Assembly: GCA_902468695.1 (NCBI GenBank)
Contig: CABQZS010000146.1
Span: 1 to 27,496 of the forward strand
Length of the DNA stretch: 27,496 nucleotides
Source: an uncultured Collinsella sp.
Lineage (GTDB): Bacteria > Actinomycetota > Coriobacteriia > Coriobacteriales > Coriobacteriaceae
Direction of reading: 5' to 3'
Of the stretch, positions 15,082 through 22,322 are shown in pieces. Every line of letters begins with the position of its first letter. The stretch's first letter is position 1. A program made the translations under genes and the position numbers. The notes beneath the pieces are model-generated. The model was given only the letters and a program-made list of their open reading frames with translations, ran no database searches and was not told the DNA's origin.

Positions 15082-16013
15082 TGGCTGAGGGGACCTTCGA
15101 GCTGCATCCAGGTGACGCGTTGTATCCCGAGACCGTTTTGGAGCTTTCTGATGTACCTCAGACGCTCTATGTGCGCGGCAACCCCGAGGCGCTTTCGACG
15201 CCCGCGCTCTCCATCATCGGTGCGCGAAAGGCCTCGCCGTATGGTCTTGCCGTGGCAGAGCTTGCGGCGAAGGTGGCGGTTGAGGCGGGAGTGACGGTAG
15301 TTTCGGGCGGTGCGGTCGGTTGTGACCAGGCCTCGGGTTGGGCTGCGGTCAACGCCGGCGGCAAACACGTTGTGGTGCTGGGGACGGGCGCCGACGTGGT
15401 CTACCCGCGTTCGAGCGCGGGGCTGATTACGCGCACGCTTGATACGGGTGGCGCGGTCGTGTCGATCTCTCCGTGGGGCATGGGTCCGCGCAAGTTCGCC
15501 TTTCCGCGCCGCAATCGCGTAATCGCGGCCCTGTCGCAAGCCCTCTTTGTATCCGAGGCGGGTATGCCTTCTGGGACGTTTTCCACAGCCGAGGCTGCTA
15601 TGGATTTGGGGCGCGAACTTCTTGCCGTGCCGGGGTCGATCCTATCGCCCGAGTCGCGTGGCACGAATTACCTCATTGCGAACGGTGCCTGCTGCATCAT
15701 CGACGAGGAATCTATCGAGATGGCTATCTCACGCATCTACGGCACCCTGCGCTACTCGCGCCCCGATGCTCCCGGCATTGCCGACCTGGATCCAACGCAG
15801 CAGACCGTGATGCATGCGCTCATCGCCTCTCCACTCAAGGTCGACGACATTGCGGCGCTCGTCTCGCTCGATGCTGTCGGCGTACTCAAACTCTTGGGTT
15901 CGCTTGAACTCGAGGGCCTTATCGAGCGCATGATGGATGGAAGGTATGCGCCCTCCAAGTTTGCCCTTCACGCCCAGACACCCTTCGGTCACAATGGAAA
16001 ACGTGTCAATTAG
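15078..16013 (+). CDS. dprA: DNA processing protein DprA/Smf
   Basis: DprA binds incoming single-stranded DNA and loads RecA onto it. It is 311 residues from ATG 15078, which overlaps the comM stop as ATGA; the next codon, ATG 15081, has better spacing from AGGAGGG (15067-15073) and may be the true start. The Rossmann-like core shows SIIGARKASPYG (45-56), SGGAVGCDQASG, and RRNRVIAALSQALFVSEAG with AVPGSILSPESRGTNYLI. A C-terminal winged-helix segment (about 225-295) follows. The N-terminal SAM domain of longer DprA proteins is absent or short. The usual ARGID motif reads AVGCD here, an unusual change. trmFO follows after 14 bases. Confidence 0.93.
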   Translation: MMAEGTFELHPGDALYPETVLELSDVPQTLYVRGNPEALSTPALSIIGARKASPYGLAVAELAAKVAVEAGVTVVSGGAVGCDQASGWAAVNAGGKHVVVLGTGADVVYPRSSAGLITRTLDTGGAVVSISPWGMGPRKFAFPRRNRVIAALSQALFVSEAGMPSGTFSTAEAAMDLGRELLAVPGSILSPESRGTNYLIANGACCIIDEESIEMAISRIYGTLRYSRPDAPGIADLDPTQQTVMHALIASPLKVDDIAALVSLDAVGVLKLLGSLELEGLIERMMDGRYAPSKFALHAQTPFGHNGKRVN

Positions 16014-16027
16014 AAAGGTGTTTGCAG

Positions 16028-17365
16028 ATGCAGTTCGATCAGGTGACGGTTATCGGTGGCGGTCTGGCGGGTTCGGAGTGCGCGATCCAGCTTGCAGACC
16101 GCGGGTTTGCCGTAAAGCTGTGCGAGATGCGCCCCCAGGTGAGCTCCCCGGCCCACCATACCGATCATCTGGCAGAGCTCGTCTGCTCCAATTCGTTTAA
16201 GTCGACCCGTCCGGATTCCGCGGCTGGTTTGCTGAAGGCCGAGCTTGAGCGCATGGGTTCAGTCCTGCTCGATTGCGCCCATCGCGCGGCTGTTCCCGCC
16301 GGCGGTGCCCTGGCGGTCGACCGCGTCAAGTTTTCCGAGCTTGTCGAGGCCGAGGTTGCCGCTCGTCCCAATATCGAGGTCGTGCACGGCGAGGTCACGC
16401 AGATTCCCGAGGGTCACGTGGTCATTGCCGCGGGCCCGCTGTGTTCACCGGCGCTGAGCGAAGAGGTCATGAAGCTCGTCGGTGGCGATGCCCTGGCATT
16501 CTTTGATGCGGCGGCGCCGATCGTCGATGCCTCCACGCTCGATATGGACGTGCTGTTCTCGCAGTCGCGCTACGAGGAGCAGGGGGGCGGCGACTATCTC
16601 AACGCTCCGCTCAATAAGGAGGAGTACGAGGCCTTTATCGAGGCGCTTACCACGGCCGACCGCGTGGTGCTCAAAGATTTTGAGGGCGGCGATCTGTTCC
16701 AGGCTTGCCAGCCTGCCGAGGAAGTTGCGCGCACCGGCAAGGACGCCATTCGCTTTGGCGCCATGAAGCCCGTCGGCCTCACCGACCCGCGTACCGGACG
16801 TCGCCCCTGGGCGGCGATTCAGCTGCGTGCCGAGAACAAGGAGAAGACCGCCTATAACCTGGTGGGCTTCCAGACCAACTTGACCTTTGGCGAGCAGAAG
16901 CGCGTCTTCCATATGGTGCCGGGCCTGGAGAACGCTGAGTTCTTCCGCTACGGTGTCATGCACCGCAATACCTTTGTCGACGCCCCGCATGTGCTCGATG
17001 GCACCTTTGCCGTGCCCGGTACCGGTGTGCGCCTGGCCGGTCAGATCACCGGCACCGAGGGGTACATGGAAGCCGTGGCGACAGGTCTGCTCGCGGCGCT
17101 CAACACCTATGCCGAGGCTATCGGTGCCGCGGGCGTCGAGTTGCCGCGTGTGGGCGCCCTGGGTGCGCTCGTGGGCTATGCGACCGATCCTGCCACCGTG
17201 GGCTATCAGCCCATGCATGTCAACTTTGGCCTGGTGCCGCCACTCGAGGATGGTAAGCGCCGCAGCAAGCGCGACCGCTACCAGGCCTATGCGGACCGTG
17301 CGCTCGAGGCCCTCGATGCCTACTTGGCCACGCGTTCCGACTTGTTTGGAGGCGACCGGTCATAG
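16028..17365 (+). CDS. trmFO: Folate-dependent tRNA (uracil-54-C5)-methyltransferase TrmFO
   Basis: Makes ribothymidine at tRNA position 54 using methylenetetrahydrofolate and FAD, in place of the SAM-dependent TrmA of other bacteria. It is 445 residues; ATG 16028 is chosen because AAAGGTG (16014-16020) lies seven bases upstream, and TTG 16022 is too close. The FAD-binding VIGGGLAGSE is at 8-17. The two functional cysteines are present: Cys53 in LVCSNSFKS and Cys227 in GDLFQACQPAEE, matching Cys53 and Cys226 of the Bacillus enzyme. The C-terminus has GLVPPLEDGKRRSKRDRYQ. Its TAG stop overlaps the proposed xerC start. Confidence 0.97.
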   Translation: MQFDQVTVIGGGLAGSECAIQLADRGFAVKLCEMRPQVSSPAHHTDHLAELVCSNSFKSTRPDSAAGLLKAELERMGSVLLDCAHRAAVPAGGALAVDRVKFSELVEAEVAARPNIEVVHGEVTQIPEGHVVIAAGPLCSPALSEEVMKLVGGDALAFFDAAAPIVDASTLDMDVLFSQSRYEEQGGGDYLNAPLNKEEYEAFIEALTTADRVVLKDFEGGDLFQACQPAEEVARTGKDAIRFGAMKPVGLTDPRTGRRPWAAIQLRAENKEKTAYNLVGFQTNLTFGEQKRVFHMVPGLENAEFFRYGVMHRNTFVDAPHVLDGTFAVPGTGVRLAGQITGTEGYMEAVATGLLAALNTYAEAIGAAGVELPRVGALGALVGYATDPATVGYQPMHVNFGLVPPLEDGKRRSKRDRYQAYADRALEALDAYLATRSDLFGGDRS

Positions 17366-18282
17366 CCTTTGACCTGTACGACACCGTCGACTCGTTTATC
17401 GCCTATATCGCACGCGTCGAGGGACTTTCTCCCAACACGGTGACGGCCTATGGCTCGAGGCTGGAGCGCTTCGCTGCCTGGTGCGAGCGCGAGGATATCG
17501 ATGCTTTCGCTGCCGACGTGCGCACCATTCGTCGCTATCTTGCCGAGCTTTCGCGTGAGCAGGTGGCTCCCCGAACGCTTGCGGCGTACCTGTCGGCTAT
17601 TCGATCTCTCTATCGCTGGATGGCTGCCGAGGGGATTGTCGAGGGCGATGCGGTCTCGGCGATCGCATCGCCCAGGCTGCCACGTGACCTGCCGGGCGTC
17701 CTTACGACCCAGCAGGTTGAGGCGCTGCTCAAGACGCCTGATACCTCGACGCCCGCGGGACTGCGCGATGCGGCGATGCTTGAGTTGCTCTATGCCTCCG
17801 GCGCGCGAATCTCGGAGCTCGCGGCGCTCAACGTGGAGTCTATTGGTTGGTCCGAGCGAACGCTGCGACTTTGGGGCAAGGGGAGCAAGGAGCGTATCGT
17901 CCCTCTGTATCGTCGCGCACTCGAGGCGACGCGTCTCTATATTGAGGAGGGGAGGCCGGAGTTGCTCGCTCAGGCAAAGCGCCGTGACCCCGCTACCGGG
18001 CCGCATCCGCTGCTTATATCGGCGCGCGGCAATCGCATGAGTGCCGCCATGCTCAGGCGGCGGTTCCATACGCTGGCGACGCTCGCCGGCATTCCGGCCG
18101 ACATTGCCCCGCATGCGATGCGCCATACCTTTGCGACCGATTTGCTCGAGGGCGGTGCGGACCTGCGCTCGGTTCAAGAGCTGCTAGGTCATGCGAGCCT
18201 GTCCACGACGCAGATCTACACGCATCTCACGCCCGATCGGCTCAAACGTGCCGTGGCTCAAGCCCATCCCCGCGGCGAATAG
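17362..18282 (+). CDS. xerC: Tyrosine recombinase XerC, apparent AUA start
   Basis: Site-specific recombinase that with XerD resolves chromosome dimers at dif. Homology begins well before the first canonical in-frame start, GTG 17440: the codons from 17365 encode AFDLYDTVDSFIAYIARVEG, the normal first helix of the core-binding domain. No ATG, GTG or TTG is in frame between about 17281 and 17440. GGAGG (17348-17352) lies nine bases before ATA 17362, which overlaps the trmFO stop as ATAG. From there the protein is 306 residues, the family size, and the catalytic set falls at Arg149, Lys173 (or Lys176), His251, Arg254, His277 and Tyr286, close to XerD numbering. Starting at GTG 17440 (280 residues) would lose 26 residues of the first domain. 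XerC rather than XerD is inferred from its place before rpsB. Confidence 0.88.
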   Translation: MAFDLYDTVDSFIAYIARVEGLSPNTVTAYGSRLERFAAWCEREDIDAFAADVRTIRRYLAELSREQVAPRTLAAYLSAIRSLYRWMAAEGIVEGDAVSAIASPRLPRDLPGVLTTQQVEALLKTPDTSTPAGLRDAAMLELLYASGARISELAALNVESIGWSERTLRLWGKGSKERIVPLYRRALEATRLYIEEGRPELLAQAKRRDPATGPHPLLISARGNRMSAAMLRRRFHTLATLAGIPADIAPHAMRHTFATDLLEGGADLRSVQELLGHASLSTTQIYTHLTPDRLKRAVAQAHPRGE

Positions 18283-18331
18283 TGGCTGGGACGTCCCGCG
18301 CCGCACTCAGGTGTGTGGTTTTGATTGCGGG

Positions 18332-18360
18332 TTGGCAGGAAGATGCATTCCTGCTATCAT
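18332..18360 (+). promoter_or_regulatory. Promoter of rpsB-tsf
   Basis: TTGGCA (18332-18337), a 17-base spacer, and TATCAT (18355-18360); both hexamers match consensus at five of six positions. Start near 18367. It lies in the 219-base gap after xerC, where no terminator is seen; GGGACGTCCC (18288-18297) is a loop-free palindrome without a T-run. Confidence 0.75.
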
Positions 18361-18366
18361 TCATCG

Positions 18367-18501
18367 GGTTGCTTCACGGCAACATGTTTTTATCACGCAC
18401 GCGCGGCTACTTCATACCGTGGTGCCCGGGCTTTGGTAGCACATGTCCGGGTTGGTTTTGGAGGATGACCCCGCGCGGAGGCAAACCACAGGAGGTTTAA
18501 C
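18367..18501 (+). promoter_or_regulatory. Leader of rpsB with possible control structures
   Basis: About 135 bases. GTTGC (18368-18372) can pair with GCAAC (18379-18383). GTGC (18422-18425) with GCAC (18439-18442) and CCGG (18426-18429) with CCGG (18447-18450) interleave like a pseudoknot. AAACC (18483-18487) with GGTTT (18494-18498) would fold part of the Shine-Dalgarno AGGAGG (18490-18495) into a stem. S2 represses its own mRNA through the leader in E. coli; whether these short pairings do so is inference. Confidence 0.35.
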
Positions 18502-19230
18502 ATGGCTACCAAGATTAATATCCGCACCCTGCTCGAGGCCGGCTGCCACTTCGGTCACCAGACCCGTCGCTGGAACCCCAAGATGAAGCCGTTCATCTTC
18601 GGTGAGCGCAACGGCATCTACATCCTCGACCTCAAGCAGACCATCCTCGACGCCGACCAGGCCTACACCTTCGTCAAGAACGTCGCCAAGGGCGGCAACG
18701 TGCTGTTCGTCGGCACCAAGAAGCAGGCTCAGGAGGCCGTCAAGAACGCTGCTGAGCGCGCCAACATGCCTTACATCAACCAGCGTTGGCTCGGCGGCAT
18801 GCTGACCAACTTCGTCACCATCCGCTCCCGCATCAACCGCATGGAGGAGCTCGAGGCCATGGTCGAGGACGGACGCATGGCTGTTCTGCCCAAGAAGGAG
18901 CAGGCTGTTCTCGGCAAGGAGCTCACCAAGCTCCAGACCAACCTCGGTGGCGCCCGCGACATGAAGGGTCTGCCCCAGGCTCTCTTCGTCATCGACACCA
19001 AGCGCGAGGAGAACGCCATCAAGGAGGCCCAGCGCCTGAACATCCCCGTCGTCGCTCTGATCGACACCAACTCCGATCCCGACGAGGTCGAGTACGGCAT
19101 CCCCTGCAACGATGACGCTATCTCCGCTGTCACCCTTATGTGCGAGCTCATGGCTGACGCCTGCCTCGCTGGCTCCGGCAAGGAGCAGGTCTCCGAGGCC
19201 GAGATGGCCGCTGAGCCCAAGGCCGAGTAA
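18502..19230 (+). CDS. rpsB: 30S ribosomal protein S2
   Basis: S2 joins the small subunit late and is needed for S1 binding where S1 is present. ATG 18502 follows AGGAGG (18490-18495). It is 242 residues. The N-terminus IRTLLEAGCHFGHQTRRWNPKM, here split across residues 6-26, is diagnostic, with FIFGERNGIYILDL, YINQRWLGGMLTNFVTIR and PVVALIDTNSDPDEVEYGIP further on. A short acidic Ala/Glu tail ends the protein. Codon use is strongly biased to C-ending codons, as expected for high expression. tsf follows in the same unit after 45 bases. Confidence 0.98.
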   Translation: MATKINIRTLLEAGCHFGHQTRRWNPKMKPFIFGERNGIYILDLKQTILDADQAYTFVKNVAKGGNVLFVGTKKQAQEAVKNAAERANMPYINQRWLGGMLTNFVTIRSRINRMEELEAMVEDGRMAVLPKKEQAVLGKELTKLQTNLGGARDMKGLPQALFVIDTKREENAIKEAQRLNIPVVALIDTNSDPDEVEYGIPCNDDAISAVTLMCELMADACLAGSGKEQVSEAEMAAEPKAE

Positions 19231-19275
19231 ATCAGTCTTAGTTAATTCTTTTTCATCTCTTTGAAAGGAACCACA

Positions 19276-20145
19276 ATGGCCCAGATTACCGCCGCTATGG
19301 TCAAGCAGCTCCGCGAGATGACCGACTCCCCGATGATGGAGTGCAAGAAGGCTCTCGTCGAGGCTGACGGCGACATGGACGCCGCTGTCGACGTTCTGCG
19401 TAAGAACGGCCTTGCCAAGGCTGCCAAGAAGGCTGGCCGTGAGACCAACGAGGGCGCTGTCGCCGCGTTCGTCTCCGAGGATGGCAAGACCGGCGCTCTG
19501 CTCGAGCTCTCCTGCGAGACCGACTTCGTTGGCTCCAACGCCAAGTTCACTGGCTTTGCTTCCAAGGTCGCTGAGGTTGTCGCTACCACCGAGCCTGCTG
19601 ACGTCGACGCTCTGCTCGAGAAGCCGATGGGTGAGGAGACCGTTTCCTCCGAGCTCACCGAGATGATTCACATCATGGGCGAGAACATGAAGATCTCCCG
19701 CTTCGCTGCCCGCAAGGCCGAGAACGGCGCGCTCGCTTCTTACATCCACATGGGTGGTAAGATCGGCGTCCTCGTCGAGTTCGCCTTCGAGAAGGCCGAG
19801 ACCGCTCAGGCTGAGTCCTTCAAGACCTTCGCTCACGACGTTGCCCTTCAGGTTGCCGCCGTCGCCCCGATCTGCGCTACCCGCGATCAGGTTCCGGCCG
19901 AGACCGTCGAGCACGAGAAGCAGATCTACATGGCCCAGGCTGCCGAGTCCGGCAAGCCCGAGGCTATTCAGGAGAAGATGGCTGTCGGCCGTCTGGAGAA
20001 GTTCTACAAGCAGTCCGTGCTCACCGAGCAGGAGTTCATCAAGGACAGCTCCCTCACCATCAAGAAGTACGCTGAGCAGGTCTCCAAGGAGCTCAGCGAC
20101 ACCATTACCGTCGTTGCCTTTGACCGTCTGGTCCGTGGCGAGTAA
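19276..20145 (+). CDS. tsf: Elongation factor Ts
   Basis: Exchanges GDP for GTP on EF-Tu. ATG 19276 is chosen because AAAGGAA (19264-19270) lies five bases upstream; an in-frame TTG 19261 would add five residues and contain that site. The protein is 289 residues. The UBA-like N-terminus VKQLREMTDSPMMECKKAL and the EF-Tu contact motif CETDFVGSNAKF (TDFV at 82-85) are clear. The C-terminal dimerisation region includes EKQIYMAQAAESGKPE and KFYKQSVLTEQEFIKD. It shares the rpsB promoter and ends at a strong terminator. Confidence 0.98.
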   Translation: MAQITAAMVKQLREMTDSPMMECKKALVEADGDMDAAVDVLRKNGLAKAAKKAGRETNEGAVAAFVSEDGKTGALLELSCETDFVGSNAKFTGFASKVAEVVATTEPADVDALLEKPMGEETVSSELTEMIHIMGENMKISRFAARKAENGALASYIHMGGKIGVLVEFAFEKAETAQAESFKTFAHDVALQVAAVAPICATRDQVPAETVEHEKQIYMAQAAESGKPEAIQEKMAVGRLEKFYKQSVLTEQEFIKDSSLTIKKYAEQVSKELSDTITVVAFDRLVRGE

Positions 20146-20168
20146 ATAAGCTTTTGTAGCTGGTAATG

Positions 20169-20203
20169 AGCAGGCTGTGGGTTTTACTCACAGCCTGCTT
20201 TTT
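20169..20203 (+). terminator. Rho-independent terminator after tsf
   Basis: AGCAGGCTGTG (20169-20179) pairs perfectly with CACAGCCTGCT (20189-20199) around a nine-base loop, followed by TTTTC. It closes the rpsB-tsf unit. Confidence 0.93.
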
Positions 20204-20206
20204 CAT

Positions 20207-20256
20207 GGCTCTTATCAGAGCCTTTGATATCATATTGAGAGTCTAATTAAAGGAGG
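20207..20256 (+). promoter_or_regulatory. Region before pyrH: second hairpin and probable promoter
   Basis: GGCTCT (20207-20212) pairs with AGAGCC (20217-20222) around TATC and is followed by TTTGA, so it could be a second terminator or part of a control site. TATCAT (20228-20233) equals the rpsB -10 but lacks a good -35. The pyrH Shine-Dalgarno is AAAGGAGG (20249-20256). A promoter must exist if the upstream terminator is efficient, but I cannot place it firmly. Confidence 0.35.
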
Positions 20257-20262
20257 ATCGCT

Positions 20263-20985
20263 TTGTCCGACATCCGATATAAACGCGTGCTTCTTAAGCT
20301 TTCCGGCGAAGCACTGATGGGCGACGGCCAATATGGCATCGACCCCAAGGTTACCGACCATCTTGCCAAGCAGGTCAAGGAGCTGCTAGCCGTTGGCCAT
20401 GAGGTCGGCGTCGTTGTCGGCGGCGGCAATATTTTCCGCGGCATGGCCGGCGCTGCCGGTGGCATGGAGCGTGCTCAGGCCGACTACATGGGCATGCTGG
20501 CTACCGTTATGAACGCGCTCGCCCTGCAGGATGCCTTCGAGCATAACGATGTTCCCTGCCGCGTGATGAGCGCTATCCAGATGAACGAGATCTGCGAGCC
20601 CTATATTCGCCGTCGCGCCATCAACCACCTTTCCAAGGGCAACGTCGTTATTTTTACCGCCGGTTCGGGCAATCCGTACTTTACGACCGACACCGCCGCG
20701 GCTCTTCGTGCGTGCGAGATCGGCGCCGAGATTCTGATTAAAGCCACCAAGGTTGACGGCATCTACGACAAAGATCCCGTCAAGTGCGCCGACGCCGTCC
20801 GTTTTGACAAGATTACCTATCACGAGGTTCTCGTCCGCGGTCTGCAGGTTATGGATTCCACGGCTACGGCACTGTGCCAGGACAACCGTATGCCGATTTT
20901 GGTCCTCAACATCGATGGCGAGGACACCGTCAAGCGCGCGCTTTCGGGTGAGCCCGTCGGCACGCTCGTCTATCAGGAGGATTAA
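20263..20985 (+). CDS. pyrH: Uridylate kinase
   Basis: Phosphorylates UMP to UDP; the bacterial hexameric enzyme of the amino-acid-kinase fold, normally inhibited by UTP and activated by GTP. It is 240 residues from a TTG start at 20263, six bases after AAAGGAGG. Motifs: LKLSGEALMG (11-20), GGGNIFRG (53-60), FTAGSGNPYFTTDTAAALRA, and ATKVDGIYDKDP. No ATG alternative lies near the conserved N-terminus, so the TTG start is secure. It opens the pyrH-frr-uppS-cdsA-dxr-rseP-ispG-proS chain. Confidence 0.97.
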   Translation: MSDIRYKRVLLKLSGEALMGDGQYGIDPKVTDHLAKQVKELLAVGHEVGVVVGGGNIFRGMAGAAGGMERAQADYMGMLATVMNALALQDAFEHNDVPCRVMSAIQMNEICEPYIRRRAINHLSKGNVVIFTAGSGNPYFTTDTAAALRACEIGAEILIKATKVDGIYDKDPVKCADAVRFDKITYHEVLVRGLQVMDSTATALCQDNRMPILVLNIDGEDTVKRALSGEPVGTLVYQED

Positions 20986-20987
20986 GC

Positions 20988-21524
20988 ATGGCAGAGAACA
21001 TCACCGCCCATATGGACAAGTCGCTCGAGTCCCTCAAGCATAACTTCTCCAAGGTTCGTACCGGCCGCGCCAATGCCAACATTCTGTCCGACATCACCGT
21101 CGATTATTACGGTGTTCCCACGCCGGTCACGCAGGTTGCCGCCGTCAAGACCCCCGAGGCCCACATGCTGCTCATCGAGCCGTGGGACAAGGCACTCATC
21201 AATGCTATCGTCAAGGCTATCGGCGCTTCCGATCTGGGTATTACCCCCAACTCCGATGGCACCGTCGTTCGTCTTCCGTTCCCGGCTCCCACTGAGGAGC
21301 GCCGTCGCGAGCTCGTCAAGGAGTGCCGCGAGTACGCCGAGCAGGCCAAGGTGTCTATCCGTAACATCCGTCGCGACTTCAACAACAAGCTCGAGCGCGA
21401 TGAGGAGCTCACCGAGGACGATGTCCGTCGCGAGCAGGCCAAGGTCCAGAAGCACACCGATGAGTATGTCGCCAAGGTCGAGGAGCTTTTGAAGGAAAAA
21501 GAAGCCGAGGTCATGGAGATCTAA
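20988..21524 (+). CDS. frr: Ribosome recycling factor
   Basis: Splits post-termination ribosomes together with EF-G. It is 178 residues, slightly shorter than the common 185. ATG 20988 lies two bases after the pyrH stop with AGGAGG (20975-20980) upstream. Motifs: VRTGRANANILSDITVDYYG near the N-terminus, IEPWDKALINAIVKAI, LPFPAPTEERRRELVK, and the C-terminal helix ending KEKEAEVMEI. It probably shares a transcript with pyrH. Confidence 0.97.
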   Translation: MAENITAHMDKSLESLKHNFSKVRTGRANANILSDITVDYYGVPTPVTQVAAVKTPEAHMLLIEPWDKALINAIVKAIGASDLGITPNSDGTVVRLPFPAPTEERRRELVKECREYAEQAKVSIRNIRRDFNNKLERDEELTEDDVRREQAKVQKHTDEYVAKVEELLKEKEAEVMEI

Positions 21525-21525
21525 G

Positions 21526-22320
21526 GTGCAATACGACGAGCATAAACTGGTCGAGTACTTTGCCGACGCCCCTGCGGGCGTCGGTTTTTCCGACCTTGAC
21601 CTCAATAACATTCCGCACCATATCTCGTGCATCATGGACGGCAACGGTCGTTGGGCCACGTCGCGCGGTCTTGCACGCACTGAGGGCCACAAGGCGGGTA
21701 TCGTCTCGCTGCGCGAGATCATTACCGCCTGCGTGCGCCTGGGCGTCGACGTGCTTTCTGCCTATGCGTTTTCTACCGAAAACTGGAACCGCCCGCAGCA
21801 TGAGGTCAACGTCTTGATGCACTTGTTTGCCAAGACGTTCATCGACGAGTTGCCGCTTCTGAAGCGCGAAAACGTGCGCGTTGTCTTTTTGGGTGATATT
21901 TCCGCGCTGCCCAAGAAGACCCGCGACGTTTTTGAACGCGGTCTTGCCGAGTGCGCCGATCACACCGGTATGACGCTGGCGCTTGCCGTCAACTACGGCG
22001 CGCGTGCCGAGATTACCCGCGCTGTCCGTCAGATCGCGCTCGACGTTGCCGCCGGTAAGATTGATCCTGCCGCAATTGATGACGACATGGTGGCTTCCCA
22101 CCTCTATACCGCCGGCCTTCCCGATCCTGAGCTTGTGATTCGCACCTCTGGTGAGCTGCGCCTTTCGAACTATCTGCTGTGGCAGGTGGCTTATTCCGAG
22201 TTCTATGTCACCGATACCTATTGGCCCGACTTTGATCGTTGGGGCCTTGTCGACGCCATTTTGGCCTATCAGGGCCGTGACCGTAGGTTTGGTGGACTGA
22301 GCAAGACCGAGGAGGCTTAA
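21526..22320 (+). CDS. uppS: Isoprenyl transferase (undecaprenyl diphosphate synthase)
   Basis: Cis-prenyltransferase that extends farnesyl diphosphate with isopentenyl units, making the lipid carrier for peptidoglycan. It is 264 residues from GTG 21526, one base after the frr stop, with GGAG at 21515-21518. The catalytic Asp38 lies in CIMDGNGRWA, followed by TEGHKAG, AYAFSTENWNRP, and the IPP-binding RTSGELRLSNYLLWQ with YWPDF. Substrate chain length is not decided by sequence alone; its partners cdsA and dxr/ispG support the undecaprenyl role. Confidence 0.95.
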   Translation: MQYDEHKLVEYFADAPAGVGFSDLDLNNIPHHISCIMDGNGRWATSRGLARTEGHKAGIVSLREIITACVRLGVDVLSAYAFSTENWNRPQHEVNVLMHLFAKTFIDELPLLKRENVRVVFLGDISALPKKTRDVFERGLAECADHTGMTLALAVNYGARAEITRAVRQIALDVAAGKIDPAAIDDDMVASHLYTAGLPDPELVIRTSGELRLSNYLLWQVAYSEFYVTDTYWPDFDRWGLVDAILAYQGRDRRFGGLSKTEEA

Positions 22321-22322
22321 TC

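Noticed and set aside
15588..15596. TTTTCCACA, a DnaA-box match, inside dprA
   Set aside because: A single copy within a coding region with no cluster of boxes or A/T-rich element; expected by chance.
18384..18500. Trp/Cys-rich open frame in the rpsB leader, ending two bases before rpsB
   Set aside because: No Shine-Dalgarno before ATG 18384, and an attenuation role would need terminator structures that are not seen.
18412..19914. 500-residue minus-strand open frame across rpsB and tsf
   Set aside because: Shadow of two highly biased genes; repetitive Leu/Gly/Asp/Val translation and no ribosome binding site.
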